48,839 bases of DNA. Source: Pleomorphomonas sp. Its GTDB lineage: Bacteria; Pseudomonadota; Alphaproteobacteria; Rhizobiales; Pleomorphomonadaceae. Position 1 is the first letter of the stretch. Each line of letters starts with the position of its first letter. Location: positions 1 to 48,839 of the forward strand of contig JARKNW010000104.1 in NCBI GenBank assembly GCA_029976075.1, in the 5' to 3' direction. The notes under the pieces were generated by a model. That model was not told where the DNA came from, made no database searches, and was given only the letters and a program-made list of their open reading frames with translations. Positions 41,492-48,839 of the stretch are shown here, in pieces. A program made the position numbers and the translations under genes.

Positions 41492-42311
41492 CAACCTGCT
41501 TGAGCTGGCTGACATCAAGATCGTCTTCGGACACGGCAAGAAGCGCTTCGTTGCGCTCGACGATGTCTCGATCACCATCGCGGCGGACCGACCGAAAATC
41601 ATCACCATTGCCGGTGAAAGCGGCAGCGGCAAAACCACCCTTGGACGTGTGGCCCTCGGCATTCTGCCTCCCAGCGAGGGAAAGGTGATCTATCGCGGTC
41701 GGGATTTGAGGGCGATGTCGGGCGAGGAACGCAAGACTTTCCGGCGCGAAGTTCAGGCGATCTTTCAAGACCCTTTCTCGGTCTTCAATCCCTTCTACAC
41801 GGTCGATCACTTGCTGCGGATGCCACTCAAGTCCTTCGGCATAGCGAAGAGTCGAGAGGAAGCGGATGTCCTCATCGCCGAAGCGCTCAGTAGAGTAGGA
41901 CTGCGCCCCGAACAGGTGCTCGGCCATTATCCGCATCAGCTTTCCGGCGGTCAGCGCCAACGCATCGTCGTCGCTCGCAGCTTGATGCTGCGGCCCAAAC
42001 TCATCGTCGCTGACGAACCCGTATCGATGATCGATGCCTCGCTGAGAGCGAACATTCTCGATCGCCTGAGAGCGCTACGCGACGAATTGGGCATCTCGAT
42101 CATCTACATCACGCATGACCTCGCCACAGCTCGCCAAGTCAGCGACGAGGTGCACATTCTTTATCACGGCAAGGATGTGGAGAGCGGTGACGCCGCGTCC
42201 GTCATCGGGTCGCCGAGCCACGCCTACACCCGCCTACTGATGAGCTCCATTCCTCGCCCCGATCCAGACATTCCCTGGGCCGGTTCGCTCGACGACCGCC
42301 CAACGCACTGA
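41478..42311 (+). CDS. Opp/Dpp-type ABC ATPase (DppF)
   Basis: 277 residues, shorter than most DppF proteins and without the Cys-containing C-terminal extension. Motifs: Walker A GESGSGKTT, signature LSGGQRQRIVV, Walker B LIVADEPVSMID and ITHDLATAR. The VSMID in place of VSALD is common in DppF-like proteins. It forms the ATPase heterodimer with DppD. Confidence 0.92.
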   Translation: MNPTDNLLELADIKIVFGHGKKRFVALDDVSITIAADRPKIITIAGESGSGKTTLGRVALGILPPSEGKVIYRGRDLRAMSGEERKTFRREVQAIFQDPFSVFNPFYTVDHLLRMPLKSFGIAKSREEADVLIAEALSRVGLRPEQVLGHYPHQLSGGQRQRIVVARSLMLRPKLIVADEPVSMIDASLRANILDRLRALRDELGISIIYITHDLATARQVSDEVHILYHGKDVESGDAASVIGSPSHAYTRLLMSSIPRPDPDIPWAGSLDDRPTH

Positions 42312-42337
42312 CACCAAACGCAGGAACGACCAGAACC

Positions 42338-43423
42338 ATGGCTTCTTTCAATGGCCTCGGCCTTCATCTCGGCAATCTCTCCCATCTGTCTTCGGCCAAG
42401 ACGCGCTCGATCTCTCCGGAAAATTTCACCGGCGAAAAGGGTTGTGGCGCTCTCGCCATGGAGGGCACCGGCGCTCATGCCGCCCGCGACATGGGTAAAG
42501 GCTGGAAGATCTCGCCTTCGGTCGTGATCAAATCCGGAGAGACCTTTACTATCGCCGACATCGAAGGCCCTGGTGCCGTCCAGCAGATATGGATGACGCC
42601 GACCGGAAACTGGCGCTTTTCCATCCTCCGCATCTATTGGGATGGTTCGGACATTCCCTCGGTCGAATGCCCTCTCGGTGATTTCTTCGTCAGCGGGTGG
42701 GGCGAGTTTGCCCAAGTGTCGGCCCTGCCGGTCTGCGTTAATCCCGGCAGCGCTTTCAACTGCTACTGGGAGATGCCGTTCCGCAAGCGCTGCGTCATGA
42801 CCGTCACCAACATCGCCGACGAGGCCATGACCCTCTATTACCAGATCAATTACGCCCTCACCGAAGTCCCTGATGAAGCCGCCTATTTCCACGCTCAGTT
42901 CCGCCGCACCAATCCCATCCCCTACAAGGAGGTCTACACCGTCGTCGACGGCATCAAGGGGCGTGGCCAGTTCGTCGGCATGTATCTCGCCTGGGGGCAG
43001 AACAACAATCTGTGGTGGGGCGAAGGCGAGGTGAAGTTCTATCTGGACGGCGACGAGCATCCGACCATCTGCTCGACCGGCCTCGAAGACTATTTCTGCG
43101 GCTCTTACAACTTTGACCCCAGCCCCAAGCACGACCGCGGCTATGTGACCTACACAACGCCTTACGCCGGCTTCCATCAGGTCATCCGGCCGGATACCGA
43201 TTATCGCACCCAGATGCGACTGGGCATGTATCGCTTCCACGTCATGGACCCAATCCGTTTTGAGACGGACCTCAAGATTACCATTCAGGCGCTCGGTTGG
43301 GGATATAACGGCCGCTGGCTGCCGCTTCAGGACGACGTGGCTTCGGTCGCCTTCTGGTATCAGACGTTGCCCCAGGCGCCATTCCCACCTCTTCCCGAAC
43401 GGGAAAGGTTGCTCATAATTTGA
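42338..43423 (+). CDS. GH172 family glycoside hydrolase (DUF2961)
   Basis: 361 residues, no signal peptide, so cytoplasmic. The DUF2961 pattern is clear: NLSHLSSAKTRSISPENF at the N-terminus, GPGAVQQIWMT, WDGSDIPSVECPLGDFF, and STGLEDYFCGSYNF. Glu229 in WWGEGE and Glu250 in GLEDYF are 21 residues apart, the spacing I recall for the catalytic pair of characterised GH172 enzymes. Known members hydrolyse or synthesise alpha-D-fructofuranosides (difructose dianhydride I) or cleave D-arabinan. It is last in the importer operon, so the imported oligosaccharide is probably its substrate. The convergent gene is sucrose phosphorylase. Confidence 0.9.
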   Translation: MASFNGLGLHLGNLSHLSSAKTRSISPENFTGEKGCGALAMEGTGAHAARDMGKGWKISPSVVIKSGETFTIADIEGPGAVQQIWMTPTGNWRFSILRIYWDGSDIPSVECPLGDFFVSGWGEFAQVSALPVCVNPGSAFNCYWEMPFRKRCVMTVTNIADEAMTLYYQINYALTEVPDEAAYFHAQFRRTNPIPYKEVYTVVDGIKGRGQFVGMYLAWGQNNNLWWGEGEVKFYLDGDEHPTICSTGLEDYFCGSYNFDPSPKHDRGYVTYTTPYAGFHQVIRPDTDYRTQMRLGMYRFHVMDPIRFETDLKITIQALGWGYNGRWLPLQDDVASVAFWYQTLPQAPFPPLPERERLLII

Positions 43424-43455
43424 TGGGACTTTAGCCGGTGACTAGCCGATCAAGC

Positions 43456-43476
43456 GCCCAACCTAGGTGGTTGGGC
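43456..43476. terminator. Bidirectional terminator between GH172 and sucrose phosphorylase genes
   Basis: GCCCAACC-TAGGT-GGTTGGGC has perfect 8-bp arms and a 5-nt loop in the 54-bp gap between two convergent stop codons. It can end both transcripts. Confidence 0.8.
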
Positions 43477-43477
43477 A

Positions 43478-44941
43478 TTACTTAACGGTGAACCGCTCAT
43501 AGGCACCTTTATCTGTGTGGATGATCGAGGCGGACATCTCCTTGAAGTCGACGTCGAGCGCGGCGCGCTCGCTGCCCTTCGTCCAGCTCAGCACCAGCCT
43601 GTGGTCCGACGGCTGCTCAACCGCGAAGTCGCCGTCGAAAGCCGGGTGGGTGTTGCGGAAACGGGCAAGCTTGAACAGCTTTCTGACCACCGGCGTGCCG
43701 AGCGCGGCGGTCACCTCGGCCGGCGTGTAGTAGTGGCGATTGATATCGCGTCCGACCTTGGTGCGGTGGAGAAGGTCCATGTCGTTCACGCCGCCGAGCA
43801 GGCCGACGTAATAGACCTGCGGGATACCTGGGGCAAAGAACTGCAAGGCGCGGGCGATCAGGTACTCGCTGTCGCGTTTGCCAAGCGCGTCATAATAGGT
43901 GCAGTTCACCTGATAGAGATCGAGGTTGGAAGCGGCCGCGCCGGTCGCTTGGCGGCTCTCGCCGCCGGATCGCTCATGCATCGTTTCCACGAGGGCGTCG
44001 ACGGCGCCCGGGGCGAGCAAGCCAGGGCGCCCGTCGGTCGCCGCGCCAACATCGATGACGCCGATGCCATCATGCGTGTCGAGCACGGTGATGGCGTTGC
44101 GCGGGGAAATCTTCAGCCATTCGGCAAGCGGCCCGGCCTCGCCCGTGAATAGCGAATGCAGCACCAGCGGCGGCAGGGCAAAGTCGTAGACGCGGTCGAC
44201 CTTCCTGGCGATCTCGATCTGGTCGCGATAGTAGCTGTGGATCTCGACCAGCACCTCCATGCCTAGACCGCGCGCCTTGTCGGCGAGTTCGCCGAGGAAG
44301 GCGTAGGTCTCCGGAATCATGAAAGAGCTCGTGCCCGGCTTCTTGACCGCATAGCCGGCGGCATCGAGCCGGATGGCCGTGACGCCACCTTCCTTGAAGC
44401 GAGCGAGGATAGCGTCGAGATAGGCGGCGCCGTGCTGGGAAAAGACATCGATGTCAATTTGATTCGGCGTAAAGGTCGTCCAGATGAGCCGCTTGGAGCC
44501 GTCGGCGAAAGTCATCTTGTTGAACGGGAAGCCGGGGCGTGGCCGGTAGATGGCCAGAAGATCTTGCTCGGTAGCCCCGTTCGGAAAAACCTTGCCGAAG
44601 GTCAGGAACATGTCGGCAAAGTCGGACGCATCGCCTTTCGCTAAAAAGTCCTGGAAGGCCGGCGAGTCGGCTGAGACGTGATTGACGATCATGTCGGCCA
44701 TGATGTCCACCGAGGTGGACAGAGCCCGGACATCGTTCCAGTCGCCGAGGCGCGGATCGACCCTCGTGTGGTCGCTCGGATCGAAGCCGGCATCGGCGCC
44801 ATCGATCGGATCGAAGAAGGGCAGGGGATGGACGCCACCGACGACACCCTTGAGTGGGCCGTCGACCAGCGCCTTGAGATCGGAAAAACCACCGGCCGTG
44901 AGACGGTCGACATAGGTGATGAGCTGGACTTGGTTCTTCAC
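43478..44941 (-). CDS. gtfA: Sucrose phosphorylase (GH13)
   Basis: 487 residues. The GH13_18 pattern is strong: NQVQLITYVDRL at the N-terminus, the nucleophile Asp193 in IRLDAAGY, acid/base Glu233 in LVEIHSYY, and transition-state stabiliser Asp291 in LDTHDGIGVID. Lengths and positions match characterised sucrose phosphorylases. The enzyme splits sucrose with phosphate to glucose-1-phosphate and fructose. The start is a GTG at 44941. It is the last gene of the sucrose/alpha-glucoside operon, separated from the ATPase by a gap with two hairpins. Confidence 0.95.
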   Translation of the reverse strand: MKNQVQLITYVDRLTAGGFSDLKALVDGPLKGVVGGVHPLPFFDPIDGADAGFDPSDHTRVDPRLGDWNDVRALSTSVDIMADMIVNHVSADSPAFQDFLAKGDASDFADMFLTFGKVFPNGATEQDLLAIYRPRPGFPFNKMTFADGSKRLIWTTFTPNQIDIDVFSQHGAAYLDAILARFKEGGVTAIRLDAAGYAVKKPGTSSFMIPETYAFLGELADKARGLGMEVLVEIHSYYRDQIEIARKVDRVYDFALPPLVLHSLFTGEAGPLAEWLKISPRNAITVLDTHDGIGVIDVGAATDGRPGLLAPGAVDALVETMHERSGGESRQATGAAASNLDLYQVNCTYYDALGKRDSEYLIARALQFFAPGIPQVYYVGLLGGVNDMDLLHRTKVGRDINRHYYTPAEVTAALGTPVVRKLFKLARFRNTHPAFDGDFAVEQPSDHRLVLSWTKGSERAALDVDFKEMSASIIHTDKGAYERFTVK

Positions 44942-45013
44942 GATGCTGTCCCCGAGGAGCAGTCACCCGTCAATGCGGCCCATTGGGCTATCGGGCGTTT
45001 GGGCATGTCTTGG

Positions 45014-45044
45014 CGAGCATCCACGTCCGACCGTCGGATGCTCG
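45014..45044 (-). terminator. Upstream hairpin 1 of the sucrose phosphorylase gene
   Basis: CGAGCATCC pairs with GGATGCTCG (9 bp, 13-nt centre) between the ATPase and phosphorylase genes. It follows a second hairpin at 45058. The pair may stabilise or attenuate the transcript. Confidence 0.55.
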
Positions 45045-45057
45045 GCAGGAACTGAAG

Positions 45058-45086
45058 ATCACTTCCGGACCGGACCCGGAAGTGAT
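45058..45086 (-). terminator. Hairpin 2 after the MalK-type ATPase gene
   Basis: ATCACTTCCGG pairs perfectly with CCGGAAGTGAT (11 bp) around a 7-nt loop, 35 bp after the ATPase stop codon on the minus strand. No T tract follows. This makes full termination uncertain, since the phosphorylase gene lies just downstream in the same direction. Confidence 0.6.
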
Positions 45087-45120
45087 TGAGCGGCCGTCGC
45101 CTAGGGAGACGGAACCGAGT

Positions 45121-46218
<1,098 letters not shown>

Positions 46219-46291
46219 GCGGTACTCCCTTGCGGTGGCCTGACACCGGCGATTTCAGTCCGCCGGATGCCAGGCCTCTGCGCAGTGTCGA

Positions 46292-47302
46292 TCAGCGCGC
46301 TTCAAGGTTGACGGCACGGGCCGGGTAGGGCAGCCGAACCGCCGAGGCGGCGGTCAGGGCCGCGATCTCCTCGGGGGCGAATTTCAGCTCGGTGGCCGCG
46401 AGATTGGTGCGCAACTGCTCGACCGTGCGGGCGCCGATCACCACGGAACTGACGGTCGGACGGGCGAGAAGCCAGCCGAGCGACACCTGGGCCGGCGTGG
46501 CACCCGGATGCGCGGCGGCCACCGCCTTGACCGCGTCCAGCGTCCGCCAGTTGGCATCCGTCGCGCGGTGCGCCCAGGATTCCTCCCACTCGTCCGGCGT
46601 CATGCCGATCCTGCCGGTCGTGGTGTCCGGGCGGGAGCCCTTCTGATACTTGCCGGTCAGGAAGCCGCCACCCAGCGGTCCCCACGGAACGAGACCGACG
46701 CCTTCCGACGCGCAAAGAGCCTCGAGTTCGGCCTCGATGCCACGCTCGACCAGGGAATACTGGTACTGGGCGGCGACGAAGCGCACCCAGCCGTTGCGGT
46801 CGCAGAGGCCAAGCGACTTCATCACCTGCCAGGCCATGAAGTTCGAGACGCCGATGTAGCGAACCTTGCCGGCCGCGACGAGGTCGTCGAAGGCGCGCAG
46901 CGACTCCTCGAGCGGTGTCAGCGCGTCCCAGCCGTGCATGTAGTAGACGTCGACATAGTCGGTGCGCAGCCGGCGAAGGCTCGCCTCCAGGGCTTCGCAG
47001 ATGTGCCGGCGCGACAGGCCGACCTTGTTGGGGTCGCTCCCCATCGGCCAGCGCGCCTTGGTGGCGATGACGGCGTCGGCGCGGCGAGCGCCGAGAGCCT
47101 GGCCGACGATCTCTTCGGCCCGGCCTCCTGCGTAGACGTCGGCAAGGTCGAAATGATTGCCGCCCGCCTCGATGTAGGCGTCGATCAGCTTCGCGGCCTC
47201 GTTCTCCGGCGTGCCGCGATCGCTCGCCTCGCCGAACACCATGGTGCCAAGCGCCAGTTCGGAAACGAGGAGACCGGAATTGCCCAGGCGGCGGTATTGC
47301 AT
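46292..47302 (-). CDS. Aldo/keto reductase
   Basis: 336 residues, a TIM-barrel AKR of the voltage-gated-potassium-channel-beta/YghZ-like type. The first lines are YRRLGNSGLLVSELALGTMVFGE, then FDLADVYAGGRAEE with the catalytic Tyr, VIATKARWP with the catalytic Lys, and VYYMHGWDALTPLEESLRAF with the His. ATG 47302 follows AAGGGG. It sits where aglFGAK operons carry the alpha-glucosidase AglA; here it is an AKR, and phosphorolysis is supplied by the downstream gtfA. Its substrate (an aldose or ketose) is unknown. Confidence 0.9.
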   Translation of the reverse strand: MQYRRLGNSGLLVSELALGTMVFGEASDRGTPENEAAKLIDAYIEAGGNHFDLADVYAGGRAEEIVGQALGARRADAVIATKARWPMGSDPNKVGLSRRHICEALEASLRRLRTDYVDVYYMHGWDALTPLEESLRAFDDLVAAGKVRYIGVSNFMAWQVMKSLGLCDRNGWVRFVAAQYQYSLVERGIEAELEALCASEGVGLVPWGPLGGGFLTGKYQKGSRPDTTTGRIGMTPDEWEESWAHRATDANWRTLDAVKAVAAAHPGATPAQVSLGWLLARPTVSSVVIGARTVEQLRTNLAATELKFAPEEIAALTAASAVRLPYPARAVNLEAR

Positions 47303-47319
47303 CTTGAACCCCTTGATAG

Positions 47320-48420
47320 TCACGACTTCACGGCGCCCGCGGTCAGGCCGCGAACGAAGTAGCGTTGCAGTGAGAAGAAAACGGCCAGCGGCAGGATCAT
47401 CGAAATGAAGGCGCCGGCGGTCAGGAGGTGCCAGTCGTTGCCGCGCGAGCCGACGATCTCGGCAAGGCGCATGGTCAGAACTTGCACGTTGGGCTGGCTG
47501 CCGATGAAGATCAGCGACACCAGATAGTCGTTCCAGACCCAAAGGAACTGGAAGATGGCGTAGGACGCGAGCGCCGGACCGGCCAAGGGCAGGATGATCG
47601 AGCGAAATATCTTGAGATGGCTGGCGCCATCGACGGTGGCGGCCTCAAGAAGCTCGCGGGGCAGCGAGGCGATGAAGTTGTAGAGCAGGTAGATGGCGAG
47701 CGGCAGGCCGAAGCCGGCATGGGCGAGCCAGACGGCAAGGTAGGTGCCGTTCAACCCGAGCCGGACATAGTCGCTGAGCACCGGCACCAGCGACACCTGC
47801 AACGGCACCACCATCAGCGCCACGACGATCGAGAAGATCAGACGCCGGCCGGGAAATCTGACCCAGGCAAAGCCGTAGGCGGCGAAGGCGGCCACCATCA
47901 GCGGCAGCAACACCGACGGTAGGGTAACCGCGAGGCTGTTCAGGAAGGCGCCGGAAAGGTCGTCGCCGCGCAGCGTTTCCTTGGACCCGTCCTCGTGGGT
48001 GATCTCGTACTGCTTGCCGGTCAGCACGTTGGCGTAATTATCGAGCGTGAGACGGGCCGTCATGGTCCAGCGCAGTTCCTCGACGCGGACGGTCCCGAGG
48101 CGCCGGTTGCCGACCCAGGTGATGCGTCGTCCGTCGTCGGTCTCGATGCCGGTACGCAACTGGTCGAAGGTGCCGCTCGCCCCGGCAAAGCTCATCACGC
48201 TGCTCCGGTCGACGGATGGCTCCGGCTTGATGACCTCGACGACCTGCCAGGCGCGATGTGGGAATATTGTCCACCAGCCGCTGTTGCGAACGTCGTCGGG
48301 CGTGCGGAAGGAGGAAACCAGCAGCCCGAGCGTCGGGATCAGCCACAGCAGGCAGAGCAGGATGAGGATCGGCGTAGCCAGGCCGAAGCGGGTTCGCGAC
48401 CGTTTGGTGGGGCGTGCCAT
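47320..48420 (-). CDS. aglG: Alpha-glucoside ABC permease AglG-like
   Basis: 366 residues, longer than a standard MalG (about 280). After the first membrane segment (PILILLCLLWLIPTLGLLVS) there is an insert of about 100 residues without membrane segments (NSGWWTIFPHR to TGKQYEITHED), then the usual MalG part with EAA loop LEAATVDGASHLKIFRSI. This long periplasmic insert is a feature of AglG permeases. ATG 48420 overlaps the AglF stop codon as TGATG. Confidence 0.88.
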   Translation of the reverse strand: MARPTKRSRTRFGLATPILILLCLLWLIPTLGLLVSSFRTPDDVRNSGWWTIFPHRAWQVVEVIKPEPSVDRSSVMSFAGASGTFDQLRTGIETDDGRRITWVGNRRLGTVRVEELRWTMTARLTLDNYANVLTGKQYEITHEDGSKETLRGDDLSGAFLNSLAVTLPSVLLPLMVAAFAAYGFAWVRFPGRRLIFSIVVALMVVPLQVSLVPVLSDYVRLGLNGTYLAVWLAHAGFGLPLAIYLLYNFIASLPRELLEAATVDGASHLKIFRSIILPLAGPALASYAIFQFLWVWNDYLVSLIFIGSQPNVQVLTMRLAEIVGSRGNDWHLLTAGAFISMILPLAVFFSLQRYFVRGLTAGAVKS

Positions 48421-48839
48421 CAGAGCGGCTCGTTCTTGTTGAAATGGCGGATGTTGTAGATGATCACCGGCATGACGGCGGCCAGCAGGATGATGGCGAT
48501 GGCCGATCCCAGCCCAGCATTCCGGTTGACGAAATACTGGTTGTAGAACTGGGTGGCGATGACGTCGGTGCCGAACTGACCGCCGGTCATCACCAGCACG
48601 ATGTCGAAGATCTTCAAGGTGAAGATCACCACGGTGGCCGACACGGCAATCAGCGTGGTTTGGATCGACGGAATGACGATCGAGAAGAAGATGCGCAACT
48701 CGCCGGCGCCATCGATCCGTGCCGCTTCCAACATGTCCGTCGGCACTGCCTTGATGGCGGCGGAGAACAGCACCATGGCATAGCCGGTCTGAAGCCAGAC
48801 GACGATGACGATCAGGAACAGGTTGTTCCAGGGCTGGAG
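48420..48839 (-). CDS. aglF: Alpha-glucoside ABC permease AglF-like, partial
   Basis: The frame is open to the window edge. The last 139 residues are visible, with WNNLFLIVIVVWLQTGYAMV then the EAA loop MLEAARIDGAGELRIFFSIV and the C-terminal YNIRHFNKNEPL. This is the C-terminal half of a MalF/AglF-type permease that pairs with the AglG-like protein. The missing N-terminus, and probably an AglE-type binding protein, lie beyond 48839. Confidence 0.88.
   Translation of the reverse strand, partial: LQPWNNLFLIVIVVWLQTGYAMVLFSAAIKAVPTDMLEAARIDGAGELRIFFSIVIPSIQTTLIAVSATVVIFTLKIFDIVLVMTGGQFGTDVIATQFYNQYFVNRNAGLGSAIAIILLAAVMPVIIYNIRHFNKNEPL

Overview
The window is dense, high-GC proteobacterial DNA (about 60% G+C or more in the genes) with short intergenic gaps, many ATGA-type gene overlaps and no RNA genes that I can see. 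The gene content (AglF/AglG-type alpha-glucoside permeases, CtlX plus ornithine cyclodeaminase, paralogous LacI regulators with solute importers) points to an alphaproteobacterium of the Hyphomicrobiales (Rhizobiales). That assignment is an inference from gene families, not from a marker gene.

The window is essentially a solute-uptake and catabolism island. It holds six ABC importers of five different families, most next to their own regulator and enzymes. (1) 775-10187: an NMT1/TauT-type importer in an operon with an amidohydrolase, an SDR dehydrogenase, an SMP-30 lactonase-like protein, a VOC protein and a stand-alone protein resembling the C-terminal domain of RarA/MgsA. An RpiR-type regulator and a second VOC paralogue lie at the far end. 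A decayed HerA-helicase tail and unassigned DNA precede it (1-774). (2) 10606-19523: LacI regulator, CUT1 sugar importer, a GHL6-type glycoside hydrolase with a beta-galactosidase trimerisation-like domain, an ABM-fold protein and a PfkB kinase. Two identical 10-bp palindromes flank the likely promoter.

(3) 19584-28723: a citrulline/arginine block with an Lrp regulator, ornithine cyclodeaminase, CtlX citrulline hydrolase, an arginase-family enzyme, a polar amino acid importer and a LysR regulator. It is split by a PIN toxin / excisionase-HTH antitoxin pair (22485-23533). (4) 28939-35233: a ribose-type (CUT2) importer, its LacI regulator with three identical palindromic sites, and a 454-residue protein of unknown function that may act on the imported sugar. 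(5) 35747-43423: LacI regulator, a Dpp/Opp-type importer and a GH172 (DUF2961) enzyme. (6) 43478-48839: sucrose phosphorylase, MalK-type ATPase, aldo/keto reductase and AglG/AglF permeases, with AglF running off the end of the window.

A recurring feature is a strong hairpin directly after the solute-binding-protein gene in four of the importer operons (7046, 13122, 33007, 38593), and paired hairpins between the ATPase and sucrose phosphorylase genes (45014, 45058). These probably set unequal expression within each operon. The least explained parts are the RarA-C-like protein and its pathway (region 1), the 454-residue protein (region 4) and the exact sugars used by regions 2 and 5.
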